From NCBI RefSeq assembly GCF_900101965.1, contig NZ_FNAP01000002.1, positions 310,001 to 374,000 on the forward strand: 64,000 nt of DNA, read 5' to 3'. The notes below the pieces were generated by a model. The model saw only the letters and a list, made by a program, of their open reading frames with translations. It had not been told where the DNA came from and did not search any database. Source of the DNA: Rhodospira trueperi (GTDB taxonomy: Bacteria; Pseudomonadota; Alphaproteobacteria; Rhodospirillales; Rhodospirillaceae). Below, in pieces: positions 35,492 to 45,426 of the stretch. Every line of letters begins with the position of its first letter. Position 1 is the first letter of the stretch. Both the position numbers and the translations under genes were made by a program.

Positions 35492-37627
35492 TCAGTCCGG
35501 GCTGTCGTTCGGGGTGGTGTGACGTCCGGTCATGTCCTGACGGCCCGATGTCTCCATCTCCAGTGGGGACGGCGCGTCGGGCAGGGTCACGACGAAGCGG
35601 CTTCCCTCCCCCGGCGCGCTGTCCACGCGGATCAGGCCCTGGTGGCGTTCGACGATGCGCTTGGCAACCGCCAGGCCGATCCCGGTTCCGGAAAACGTAT
35701 CGTTGGTGTGCAGTCTCTTGAACGGTTCGAAAATCCGGTCCTGGAACGCCGGGTCGATACCGATGCCGTTGTCGGCGACCGTCAAATCCCAAGCATCGGT
35801 TTTCCGGCGGGCGGAGATGGTGATTTCGGGCGCGGCGCCCGCCCGTTGGAACTTGATGGCGTTGGCGATCAGGTTCTGGAACAGCGATAGAAGCTGAGGT
35901 TTGTCGCCCGTTACAACCGGAAGGTCGCCGACGGTGATGTGAGCCCCGGAGTCCCGGATGGCCTGATCCAGGTTTTCAATCGCCTCCGCGACCAAGGTCG
36001 CCAGATCCACGCTTGAGGACGGCTTGGCGCGGCTGGACACACGGGAATACTCAAGCAGGTCCAGAACAAGGGCCTGCATGCGTTTCGCGCCACCGATAAT
36101 GAAGCCGAGAAACTCGCGTCCGTCCGGGTCAAGCAGGTGGTCATAGCGTCGGCCGAGAAGCTGAGAATAGGCGACCAGGCTGCGGACCGGTTCCTGCAAA
36201 TCATGCGACGCCACATGCGCGAATTGTTCCAGGTCGGCGTTGGAGCGACGCAGGGCTTCGAGAGTGATCTGAAGGTCGGTGATGTCCTGGGTTGTTCCCG
36301 CCATGCGGATCGGACCGGATTCATCCCGCTCGATCACTTGCCCCCGGGTTCGCAGCCAGCGCTCCCGGCCGTCGGGTCGGGTCACACGGAACGTGTGTTC
36401 GTACTCCGTCCCGGACCTCAGGGCCTGCTGAAGCTTGTCTGGGATCGGCGCCCGATCCTCCGGGTGTATCAGGGCCGTGATGTCCTCAGACAGGGGCCCC
36501 CCCTCGGTGTCGTGGACGTCGATGCCGAACAGGTGAGCATAGTTGCCGGCGCGAACGACCCGGTCAGTCCGAACGTTCCAATCCCAAACGCCGGTGCCGC
36601 TGGCCGCGACGGCCATGTCGAAATTGCGTTTCTGAAACGCCAACGCCGCCTGCATCCGATACGTGTCGGTCACATCGCGGAACACCATCACGACGCCAAG
36701 CGGCGGCGAGGCGGCGCGGATGGCAGACGGATCGCGGATCGGCGCGGCGCTGTCGGCGATCTGGTGTTCCTGCCCGTCGCGGGCGATCAACGCCGTGTGA
36801 TTCGCCAGCCCCACGGTGACTCCGTCGGACAGCACCCGCGACACCGGGTCGGGCACCGGCCGGCGGGTTTCGCTGTTGACGAGGTGCAGGACGTCCGACA
36901 AGGGCCGGCCTTCGGCCTCTTCTGGTTTCCAGCCGGACAGACGCGCGGCTTCCGGGTTCACGCGTCGGATGGTTCCCTTAGCGTCGGTCACGATCACCGC
37001 GTCGCCGATGGACGCGAGGGTCACCTCAAGTTCCGTGCGCTGGCGCGCGACGATTTGGTAGCTTCTCAGCATGGTCAGGCCGGCAGCGGACACGACCCCC
37101 ACCAAGACCGATTCCACCAAATGCGACTGGGCCGCGAGGAAGGTTAGGACGGAGGACCCCAGGGGTGTCTGCTGGCGGCCGGACTCGATCCCCCCGATCG
37201 ACACCATAACAAACTGATAATACAGCATGATCGCCGCGATCCAGACGAGCCCGAACTGAACGGTGTTCTCGGTCTGTGCCAGCACTTTTTGATACAGCGC
37301 CCGCAGCAACACGACCATGGGGACCGTGAGCGCCATGTTGATCGGAAACACAGTGCTGAGCGGCAACGTGTGCTCGCCCACCGCCGCCAGAAGCGTGGCC
37401 AGCAGCAACGCCGTCCACCAGTGGCGCAGCAGCACGAACCCCATCACGCCGAAGGCATAGCGGCCCGACAAAAAGATATCCGTGTGCGGCAGGTTGACGT
37501 TGACGTATGCGGCGAGGGTGCCAAGGGCGCCGAACACCATGAAGACCAGGAGTTCCCGCTTGGCCGGCCCCAAATTGGCGGCCCGCCGGCGCGTCTCAAG
37601 AAACCCATTCAAATGGGGGGCCGACAT
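35492..37627 (-). CDS. Orphan membrane PAS sensor histidine kinase
   Basis: 711 residues from ATG 37627, preceded by GGGAG. An N-terminal integral membrane module of about five to six helices (~residues 20-200; FGVMGFVLLRHWWTALLLATLLAAVGEHTLPLS) is followed by PAS (~215-320, ASIGDAVIVTDAKGTIRRVNPEAARLSGW), a second PAS with PAC (~340-455), HisKA (phospho-His in ASHDLQEPVRSL) and HATPase (DNGIGIDPAFQDRIFEPFKRL, GTGIGLAVAKRIVERHQG). The HisKA type is that of phytochrome-like kinases. No response regulator is adjacent. It lies between livH and the benzoate genes, so it might sense aromatics or redox; that is inference. Confidence 0.88.
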   Translation of the reverse strand: MSAPHLNGFLETRRRAANLGPAKRELLVFMVFGALGTLAAYVNVNLPHTDIFLSGRYAFGVMGFVLLRHWWTALLLATLLAAVGEHTLPLSTVFPINMALTVPMVVLLRALYQKVLAQTENTVQFGLVWIAAIMLYYQFVMVSIGGIESGRQQTPLGSSVLTFLAAQSHLVESVLVGVVSAAGLTMLRSYQIVARQRTELEVTLASIGDAVIVTDAKGTIRRVNPEAARLSGWKPEEAEGRPLSDVLHLVNSETRRPVPDPVSRVLSDGVTVGLANHTALIARDGQEHQIADSAAPIRDPSAIRAASPPLGVVMVFRDVTDTYRMQAALAFQKRNFDMAVAASGTGVWDWNVRTDRVVRAGNYAHLFGIDVHDTEGGPLSEDITALIHPEDRAPIPDKLQQALRSGTEYEHTFRVTRPDGRERWLRTRGQVIERDESGPIRMAGTTQDITDLQITLEALRRSNADLEQFAHVASHDLQEPVRSLVAYSQLLGRRYDHLLDPDGREFLGFIIGGAKRMQALVLDLLEYSRVSSRAKPSSSVDLATLVAEAIENLDQAIRDSGAHITVGDLPVVTGDKPQLLSLFQNLIANAIKFQRAGAAPEITISARRKTDAWDLTVADNGIGIDPAFQDRIFEPFKRLHTNDTFSGTGIGLAVAKRIVERHQGLIRVDSAPGEGSRFVVTLPDAPSPLEMETSGRQDMTGRHTTPNDSPD

Positions 37628-37966
37628 GGTTCCGCTCCCACGGTGGCGCGCTCCCTCGGGAGGTCGTGCTTCGTTCCCGAAATACCCTTCATGGCTGTAT
37701 GGAAGGGCGGCCACCGAACACGAGGTGACGATCAAGTGTCCTCACGAGATCAGCAACGTTAATCGACAGTAGAAAAAACATCAATGATGCTGTGAATAAT
37801 GTCACTGCAATCCGGTGAACGACGCCTGTTGACGCACATTTGTCTTCGACGAAAAATCCTGTGCTATCGTGACGGTGTCCCGATCAAGTCCTGGGCTGAT
37901 CGCGGTGCACGGGATCGTCGGGACAGCGGGGTCCGAGGGCTGTTCGCAAGGAGGGGAGGATTGGCC

Positions 37967-38482
37967 ATGGACGAGGATCGGCGCGCGCTGGCGGATGTGC
38001 TTGCACCCGTGATTGGCGAGGTCGCGACGGTGCCGTGGGATGCCGCCCTGGCGGCGCGACTCAACGCGATGTTTCCGCCGGACGGCCCCCTGTTTTCGAC
38101 CCTGGAGGCCCGGTGCGGCGAGGGGATTGAAACCGGCTGGATGGGCCTTCAGGGCGACGACGTTCGAAAGGGCGCGCGCGTCATTGAGCCCTGTGCCGCC
38201 ACCGGCGGCCTGAGCGTCGATGTGGTCCAGCTCATCGACTTTTGCGGCCCGCATCACCGCCACCCGAACGGGGAGGTCTGCGCGGTGATGCCGGCCGACG
38301 CGGCCGGGCAGTTCGACGGCAACCCGCGCGGTTGGGCGGTCTATCCGCCGGGAAGCGACCACTGGCCGGCGGCCACCGGCGGGTGTGTGCGAATCCTGTT
38401 TCTGCTGCCGGACGGCGCGATTGATTACACCGAACAGAGCGCGTCCCTGGGATCCGGCGCACAGGGTGGCGCCGGATCGTAA
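37967..38482 (+). CDS. DUF4863 family protein (4-hydroxylaminobenzoate lyase-like)
   Basis: 171 residues from ATG 37967, with AGGAGGGGAGG ahead. The C-terminal half looks cupin-like: QLIDFCGPHHRHPNGEVCAVMP, then GNPRGWAVYPPGSDHWPAATGGCVRILFLLPDGAIDY, with His residues that may bind a metal. I match it to DUF4863, which includes PnbB, the 4-hydroxylaminobenzoate lyase of nitrobenzoate degraders; homologues also occur beside benzoyl-CoA genes where the role is unclear. It diverges from the histidine kinase and converges with gcdH. Confidence 0.62.
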   Translation: MDEDRRALADVLAPVIGEVATVPWDAALAARLNAMFPPDGPLFSTLEARCGEGIETGWMGLQGDDVRKGARVIEPCAATGGLSVDVVQLIDFCGPHHRHPNGEVCAVMPADAAGQFDGNPRGWAVYPPGSDHWPAATGGCVRILFLLPDGAIDYTEQSASLGSGAQGGAGS

Positions 38483-38502
38483 GGCGGGCTGACGCGCGGT
38501 CC

Positions 38503-39687
<1,185 letters not shown>

Positions 39688-39767
39688 TATCCATACTCCA
39701 GGCGAGGCAGGTTGGTGGGGAACAGCGGCCAGGTCGGCCGCCCGAAACGCGCTTGACTTTGTAAGAA

Positions 39768-39787
39768 GCATTATGGTACGTCAATGC
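39768..39787. promoter_or_regulatory. Conserved palindromic operator candidate, site A (gcdH / had gap)
   Basis: GCATTATGGTACGTCAATGC. The arms GCATT and AATGC are perfect inverted repeats around a 10-nt centre containing TGGTAC. It lies 81 bp from the gcdH start and 104 bp from the had start, next to TTGACT at 39753-39758. The same layout recurs at 48824, 50760 and 56708. Confidence 0.6.
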
Positions 39788-39890
39788 CATTATTCCCGGT
39801 CGGGACATTTCGCGGCGCGGAACGGCCCGGCCCAATCGGCCTCCCAACCCGAAACGGGGGCCGCCAGAAGACACGAGCAGGGAGAGGGGA

Positions 39891-40958
39891 ATGTCCAACG
39901 AGGCCCATCAATGGGTGATGACCGCGCCCGGTCAACCGTTCGAAAAACGCCCCCTGACGGTGACCGATCCGGCCCCCGGTCAGGTGGTTGTGGACATCGC
40001 CGGCTGCGGTGTCTGTCACACCGATCTCGGTTTTCTGTATGACGGCGTGCGCACCAACCGCCCGTTGCCTCTGACCCTGGGCCACGAGATCAGCGGCCGC
40101 GTGGTGGCCACCGGAGAGGGCGCGGCGGACTGGCAGGGGCGCGCGGTCATCATCCCCGCCGTCATGCCGTGCGGGACCTGTGATCTGTGCCGGCGGGGCA
40201 AGGGCACCATCTGCCCGAACCAGAAAATGCCGGGCAACGACATCGACGGCGGCTTCGCCACCCACATCACGGTGCCGGCCCAGGGCCTGTGTCCCGTGGA
40301 CGAGGACCGGCTGGCGGCCATCGGCCTGGGCTTGGCCGACGTCTCCGTGGTGGCCGACGCGGTGACCACGCCCTATCAGGCGGTGACACAGGCCGAGGTT
40401 ACCCCGGGCACCCTGTGCGTGGTGATCGGCGTTGGCGGCGTCGGCGGCTACTGCGCGCAGATCGCCGCCGCGTTCGGCGGTGTGGTGGTGGCCCTGGACG
40501 TGGACGACGCCAAGTTGGAGGCCATCGCCCCCTACGGCGCCGCCAAGACCATCAATGTCAAGGGCGCGGACCCGCGCGGCCTGCGCAAGGACATCGCCGC
40601 CTTCGCCAAGGAACAGGGCGCCTCGTCCCGCGAATGGGCGATCTTCGAATGCTCCGGCACCGCTGCTGGGCAGACCACGGCGTGGTCCCTGCTGGTGCAT
40701 GGCGCCACCCTGTCGGTCGTCGGCTTCACCATGGACCGGGTCGAGGTGCGCCTGTCCAACCTGATGGCCTTCCACGCCCGCGCCCTGGGCAACTGGGGGT
40801 GCCCGCCGGACCTGTACCCGGGCGCCCTGGACTTGGTTCTCGACCGGCGCATCGAGCTGGGCGCCTTCGTCGAGCGCCATCCCCTGGACGACATCAACCG
40901 CGTGTTCGAGGACGCCCACGCCCATCGTCTGGCGCGCCGCGCGGTGATGATCCCCTGA
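39891..40958 (+). CDS. had: 6-hydroxycyclohex-1-ene-1-carbonyl-CoA dehydrogenase
   Basis: 355 residues of the zinc alcohol dehydrogenase family. It oxidises 6-hydroxycyclohex-1-ene-1-carbonyl-CoA to the 6-oxo compound with NAD. Catalytic zinc motif: [12 protein letters not shown], with GHE in LGHEISG; structural zinc Cys cluster: [15 protein letters not shown]; nucleotide fold: [20 protein letters not shown]. First gene of had-oah-dch-bcrCBAD. The ATG at 39891 has GGGAGAGGGGA ahead. Assignment rests on the neighbours as well as the family, since the fold itself is broad. Confidence 0.92.
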   Translation: MSNEAHQWVMTAPGQPFEKRPLTVTDPAPGQVVVDIAGCGVCHTDLGFLYDGVRTNRPLPLTLGHEISGRVVATGEGAADWQGRAVIIPAVMPCGTCDLCRRGKGTICPNQKMPGNDIDGGFATHITVPAQGLCPVDEDRLAAIGLGLADVSVVADAVTTPYQAVTQAEVTPGTLCVVIGVGGVGGYCAQIAAAFGGVVVALDVDDAKLEAIAPYGAAKTINVKGADPRGLRKDIAAFAKEQGASSREWAIFECSGTAAGQTTAWSLLVHGATLSVVGFTMDRVEVRLSNLMAFHARALGNWGCPPDLYPGALDLVLDRRIELGAFVERHPLDDINRVFEDAHAHRLARRAVMIP

Positions 40959-41011
40959 CCACGCCCGGCAAGAGCCCCCGAGACACACCCCACATCATAA
41001 GAGGGCAGAGC

Positions 41012-42151
41012 ATGACCGCCGATACCGCTTCCGTCACCACGGCCACCGCTCCGGCCGCGCTTTTCGATCACACTTTGACGCGCGACACTGTGCGCCCCGG
41101 CGTGATCTTCGAGAAGAAGCCGGCGCGCACCCCCGACGGCACGGAGGTCGCGGGCCTGTACAACGCCTGGATCACCCTGGACAACCCGAAGCAGTACAAC
41201 TCCTACACCACCGACATGGTCAAGGGCGTCATTCTGGCGTTTCGCGAGGCCTCGGTGTCGCGCGACGTGGTGGCGGTGGTGTTCACGGCCACCGGCGACA
41301 AGGCGTTCTGCACCGGCGGCAACACCAAGGAATACGCCGAGTACTACGCCGGCAATCCGCAGGAATACCGCCAGTACATCCGCCTGTTCAACGACATGGT
41401 CTCGGCCATCCTGGGTTGCGACAAGCCGGTGATCTGCCGCGTCAACGGCATGCGCATCGGTGGCGGTCAGGAAATCGGCATGGCCTGCGACTTCTCGGTG
41501 GCCCAGGATCTGGCCCGCTTCGGTCAGGCCGGCCCCAAGCACGGTTCGGCGCCCGTCGGTGGCTCGACGGACTTTTTGCCGGTCATGCTGGGCAGCGAGA
41601 TGGCGATGGTCTCCGGCTCCTTGTGCGAGCCGTGGTCGGCGCACAAGGCCGCCCGTCTGGGCCTGCTCACCGACATCGTGCCGGCGCTGAAGGTGGACGG
41701 CAAGTTCGTCGCCAATCCCATGGTCATCACCGACCGCTGGACCGATGAATACGGCCGCATCGTCCACGGTGAGTTCCGCACCGGCGAGGAGGCCGAGGCC
41801 GCCAAGGCAACGCTCAAGAAGGGCGAGATCGACCTGTCCCTGCTGGACCAGAAGGTCGAGGACTTGTGCGCCAAGATCCTGCTGACCTTTCCCGACTGCT
41901 TCACCAAGACCATCGAGGAACTGCGCAAGCCCAAGCTGAACGCCTGGAACGCCAACAAGGAGAACAGCCGGGCGTGGCTGGCGCTGAACATGATGACCGA
42001 GGCGCGCGCCGGCTTCCGCGCCTTCAACGAGGGCACCAAGGCCGACCGGGAGATCGACTTCGTCGGCCTGCGTCAGGCGCTGGCCAAGGGCACGCCCTGG
42101 ACGCCGGAGCTGACCGAGAGCCTGATGCCCGCCGCGAGGGCCGGCAAATGA
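41012..42151 (+). CDS. oah: 6-oxocyclohex-1-ene-1-carbonyl-CoA hydrolase
   Basis: 379 residues from ATG 41012 (AGAGGGCAGAGC ahead). A crotonase-fold enzyme that adds two waters to 6-oxocyclohex-1-enecarbonyl-CoA and opens the ring to 3-hydroxypimelyl-CoA. Seen: WITLDNPKQYNSYTTDMVKG, the oxyanion-hole segment FCTGGNTKEYAEYY and CRVNGMRIGGGQEIGMACDFSVA, and PVGGSTDFLPVMLGS. The longer size (versus about 260) matches Oah/BamA rather than ordinary enoyl-CoA hydratases. Its stop overlaps the dch start (ATGA). Confidence 0.93.
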   Translation: MTADTASVTTATAPAALFDHTLTRDTVRPGVIFEKKPARTPDGTEVAGLYNAWITLDNPKQYNSYTTDMVKGVILAFREASVSRDVVAVVFTATGDKAFCTGGNTKEYAEYYAGNPQEYRQYIRLFNDMVSAILGCDKPVICRVNGMRIGGGQEIGMACDFSVAQDLARFGQAGPKHGSAPVGGSTDFLPVMLGSEMAMVSGSLCEPWSAHKAARLGLLTDIVPALKVDGKFVANPMVITDRWTDEYGRIVHGEFRTGEEAEAAKATLKKGEIDLSLLDQKVEDLCAKILLTFPDCFTKTIEELRKPKLNAWNANKENSRAWLALNMMTEARAGFRAFNEGTKADREIDFVGLRQALAKGTPWTPELTESLMPAARAGK

Positions 42152-42930
42152 GCGACGTGCCCGCTTCCTCCCCCCTGAAGGTCTGGTGGGACCGCGACGG
42201 CGCCCTGTTGCGCCTGCGCCTGTCCCGGCCCAAGGCCAACATCGTCGACGCCGCCATGATCGGCGCCCTGTCTGCGGCGCTGACGGAACACCGGGACGCG
42301 CAGATGATGCGCGGCGTGCTGATCGATCACGAAGGTCCGCACTTCAGCTTCGGCGCCAGCGTCGAGGAGCACATGCCCGACCGGGTGGCCGCCATGCTGG
42401 CCACCCTGCACCGGCTGGTGCTCGATCTGCTGGCGTATCCACTGCCGGTGATGGTGGCGGCGCGCGGGCAGTGCCTGGGCGGGGGGCTGGAGGTGGCGAC
42501 GGCCGGACACATGCTGTTCGTTCACCCCGATACGCGCCTGGGCCAGCCGGAGATCCAACTGGGTGTGTTCCCGCCGGCGGCGTCGTGCCTGTTGCCCGAG
42601 AAAATGCCCCTGGGCGCCGCCGAGGACCTGCTGCTGTCCGGCCGCTCCATCGACGGCGCCGAGGCCGCGCGTCTGGGGCTGGCTCAGCGCGCGAGCGACG
42701 ATCCGGAATCCGCCGCGCTGGCCTGGTTCGATCAGGGACCGGCCCGGCACAGCCCGGCCGTCCTGCGCCTGGGCACCAAGGCCGCGCGCCTGGGGCTCGT
42801 GGATCGGGTGCGGGACAAGCTGGGCGCGCTGGAGGAGATGTACCTGTCGGACTTGATGCGCACGCACGACGCCAACGAGGGCCTGACGGCCTTCCTGGAA
42901 AAGCGTCCCGCAACCTGGGAGGGCCGATGA
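42148..42930 (+). CDS. dch: Cyclohexa-1,5-diene-1-carbonyl-CoA hydratase
   Basis: 260 residues, crotonase fold. It hydrates the dienoyl-CoA product of benzoyl-CoA reductase to 6-hydroxycyclohex-1-enecarbonyl-CoA. Seen: LRLRLSRPKANIVDAAMI, SFGASVEEHMPD, the CLGGGLEVATAGH loop and PEIQLGVFPPAASCLLP. Overlaps oah upstream and bcrC downstream by 4 bp each, so expression is tightly coupled with the reductase. Confidence 0.93.
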   Translation: MSDVPASSPLKVWWDRDGALLRLRLSRPKANIVDAAMIGALSAALTEHRDAQMMRGVLIDHEGPHFSFGASVEEHMPDRVAAMLATLHRLVLDLLAYPLPVMVAARGQCLGGGLEVATAGHMLFVHPDTRLGQPEIQLGVFPPAASCLLPEKMPLGAAEDLLLSGRSIDGAEAARLGLAQRASDDPESAALAWFDQGPARHSPAVLRLGTKAARLGLVDRVRDKLGALEEMYLSDLMRTHDANEGLTAFLEKRPATWEGR

Positions 42931-44108
42931 CCATGGATATGCCCGTCTCCAAGGCCGGCGCCATCGCCCGGCGCTGCGAAGCCATTGTCGATGACCTGAG
43001 TTTCCAGGCGGCCCGCGACTGGAAGGCCGCCGAGCCCGGCCGCAAGGTGGTCGGCTTCCTGCCGGTGTACGTGCCGATGGAACTGATCCACGCCGCCGGT
43101 TGCCTGCCGCTGGGCCTGTTCGGCGGCGGCGACCGCATCGAGGTCATCCACGGCGACGCCTATTACCAGAGCTACATCTGCCGCATTCCGCGCTCGACCA
43201 TCGAACTGGGGGTGACCGGCCGTCTGGACTTCGTCGACGGCCTGTTGTTCCCGTTCGTCTGCGACGTCATTCGCAATCTGTCGGGCATGTGGAAGGTGAT
43301 GTTCCCCGACGTCTGGACCAAGTTCTTCGACACGCCGCAGAACTTCGATCCAGAGATCGGCGGCGCCTACTACGTCAACGAGTTGCGCGAACTGCGCGCC
43401 GATTTGGAACGCCTGACCGGGCGGGACATCCCCGACGCGGCGTTGCGGGCCTCCATCGCGCTGTACAACGAGAATCGCCGACTTGTGCGTGCCGTCTACG
43501 ACGCCCGCGCGGCGGAACCCTGGAAGGCGCCGGCCGCCGACGTCTATGTCGTCATGCGCGCCGGCCTGATGATGCCGGTGGAGGAGCACAACGCGCTGCT
43601 TGCGGATTATCTCGCGGCGCTGGAGATCGAGGATCGACCGCGCAAGGACAACGTCCGCGTCGCCATCTTTGGCTCGTTCTGCGAACAGCCGCCGCTGGCC
43701 CTGCTGAAGTCCATCGAGATGGCGGGCTGCTACGTGGTCGAGGACGACTACGCCCTCGTCAACCGCTTCATCACGGAGGACGTGGCCACCGACGGCGACC
43801 CCCTTGAGGCGCTGTCCAACGCCTACCTGCGGCATTCGGTGGAGACCTCGTGCAAGTACGTGCCGAACGAGGCCGACAAGGGCCGCTTCCATGTCGAGCG
43901 CGTGAAGGAAACCGGTGCCGAGGGGGTGATCTATGCCGCCCCCAGCTTCTGCGATCCGGCGCTGCTCGACCGGCCGATGATCTGCGGCCGCCTGTCGGAG
44001 GCCGGCATTCCCAACATGAGCTTCAAGTACGCCGAGAACTCCGGGCAGATGCAGCCGATCCGCGAGCAGGCCGGTGCCTTCGCCGATTCCATCAAACTGT
44101 GGAGCTGA
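42927..44108 (+). CDS. bcrC: Benzoyl-CoA reductase subunit C
   Basis: 393 residues, HgdB-like fold. With BcrB it holds the substrate and [4Fe-4S] clusters of the class I, ATP-dependent benzoyl-CoA reductase. Cys residues placed for cluster binding are seen in AAGCLPLGLFGG, QSYICRIPRS, FPFVCDVIRN, GSFCEQPP and APSFCDPALL. The sequence is of the Thauera/Magnetospirillum Bcr type. It starts inside dch's stop codon and is 4 bp before bcrB. Confidence 0.95.
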   Translation: MTMDMPVSKAGAIARRCEAIVDDLSFQAARDWKAAEPGRKVVGFLPVYVPMELIHAAGCLPLGLFGGGDRIEVIHGDAYYQSYICRIPRSTIELGVTGRLDFVDGLLFPFVCDVIRNLSGMWKVMFPDVWTKFFDTPQNFDPEIGGAYYVNELRELRADLERLTGRDIPDAALRASIALYNENRRLVRAVYDARAAEPWKAPAADVYVVMRAGLMMPVEEHNALLADYLAALEIEDRPRKDNVRVAIFGSFCEQPPLALLKSIEMAGCYVVEDDYALVNRFITEDVATDGDPLEALSNAYLRHSVETSCKYVPNEADKGRFHVERVKETGAEGVIYAAPSFCDPALLDRPMICGRLSEAGIPNMSFKYAENSGQMQPIREQAGAFADSIKLWS

Positions 44109-44112
44109 GCCG

Positions 44113-45396
44113 ATGACCGCAGCCGTCAAAGAGCCGTCCATGCTGCTCCAGAAGGAGATGATCGCCGGGAACTACGAGGCGATCACCTCCGCGCCTGAGA
44201 CCGGACGCAAGGTCTCCTCCACGTTCGTTCCCGGGAACCTGAACGAACTGCTGATGTGCTTCGGCATCGTCAACAACCTACCGGAGATCAACGCCATCCA
44301 GAACGGGATGCGCCGCCTGTCGGGCGACTACATCATGGAGGCGGAGAAGGGCGGCCACTCCGAGGACGTCTGCACCTACGTCAAGGCCGACATTGGCATG
44401 ATGGGGCGCGGCAATATCGCGCCCAATGGCAAGCCGTTTCCGGATCCGGATGTGCTGCTGCTGTCCTACACCGGCTGCTACACGTTCATGAAGTGGTTCG
44501 AACTGCTGCGGGCCGAGTACAAGTGCCCGACCCTGATGCTGCATGTGCCCTACACCGGCGACGGTCACGTCACGCCGAACATGATCGACTATGTGGTCAA
44601 GCAGTTGAAGGAGGTGATCATCCCGGGCCTGGAGGAGGTCTCCGGCGTCAAATTCGACATCGACCGCCTGCGCGAGATCCTCGCCCTGTCGGCGAAGGCC
44701 GAGGACGATCTGGTCTGGTGCCTGGAAAGCGGCAAGCACAAGCCATCGCCCATCGACGCCTACTTCGGCGGTGTCTACTACATCGGGCCCATCTTCACCG
44801 CCTTTCGCGGCACCCAGGAGGCCGTGGACTACTACACCGCCCTGCGCCGGGAGGTGCAGGCGCGTCTCGACGCCGGTCAGGGGCCGACGACCCCGGACGG
44901 CAGCGTTCTGACCGACCAAAAATACCGCCTGGTGGTCGAGGGACCGCCCAACTGGACCAGCTTCCGTGAGTTCTGGCAGATGTTCGTCGACGAGGGCGCG
45001 GTGGTGGTGGCCTCCAGCTACACCAAGGTCGGCGGCATGTACGATCTGGGCTTCCGCCACGACCCGGCTGATCCGCTGCGCTCGCTCGCCGAGTACTGCC
45101 TGGGCTGCTACACCAACCGAAACCTGCCCAGCCGCGTCGACATCCTGGCCCAATACGTCGAGGACTATCAAGCCGACGGCCTGCTGGTGAACTCGATCAA
45201 GAGCTGCAACAGCTTCAGCGCCGGGCAGTTGATGATCATGCGCGAGGTGGAGCGCCGCACCGGCAAGCCCGGGGCCTTCATCGAGACCGATCTGGTCGAT
45301 CCCCGCTACTTCTCGCCGGCCAACGTCAAGAACCGGCTGGAAAGCTATTTCCAGATGATCGACCAGAAGCGCCGCGGCGCCAACAAGGCCGCTTGA
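44113..45396 (+). CDS. bcrB: Benzoyl-CoA reductase subunit B
   Basis: 427 residues, second HgdB-like subunit. Cys-containing motifs: LLMCFGIVNNLPE, SYTGCYTFMKW, EYCLGCYTNRNLPSR and IKSCNSFSAGQ. It binds benzoyl-CoA and receives two electrons one at a time from BcrAD during ring reduction to cyclohexa-1,5-diene-1-carbonyl-CoA. Length matches the family. The gene is 30 bp before bcrA. Confidence 0.95.
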   Translation: MTAAVKEPSMLLQKEMIAGNYEAITSAPETGRKVSSTFVPGNLNELLMCFGIVNNLPEINAIQNGMRRLSGDYIMEAEKGGHSEDVCTYVKADIGMMGRGNIAPNGKPFPDPDVLLLSYTGCYTFMKWFELLRAEYKCPTLMLHVPYTGDGHVTPNMIDYVVKQLKEVIIPGLEEVSGVKFDIDRLREILALSAKAEDDLVWCLESGKHKPSPIDAYFGGVYYIGPIFTAFRGTQEAVDYYTALRREVQARLDAGQGPTTPDGSVLTDQKYRLVVEGPPNWTSFREFWQMFVDEGAVVVASSYTKVGGMYDLGFRHDPADPLRSLAEYCLGCYTNRNLPSRVDILAQYVEDYQADGLLVNSIKSCNSFSAGQLMIMREVERRTGKPGAFIETDLVDPRYFSPANVKNRLESYFQMIDQKRRGANKAA

Positions 45397-45426
45397 TCGG
45401 CCCGGCTCTTGGAAGGACGACACCCC

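Noticed and set aside
37778-37801. A sixth operator copy upstream of the DUF4863 gene
   Set aside because: The segment needs an inserted base to align, and only one half matches well; too weak to list as a site.
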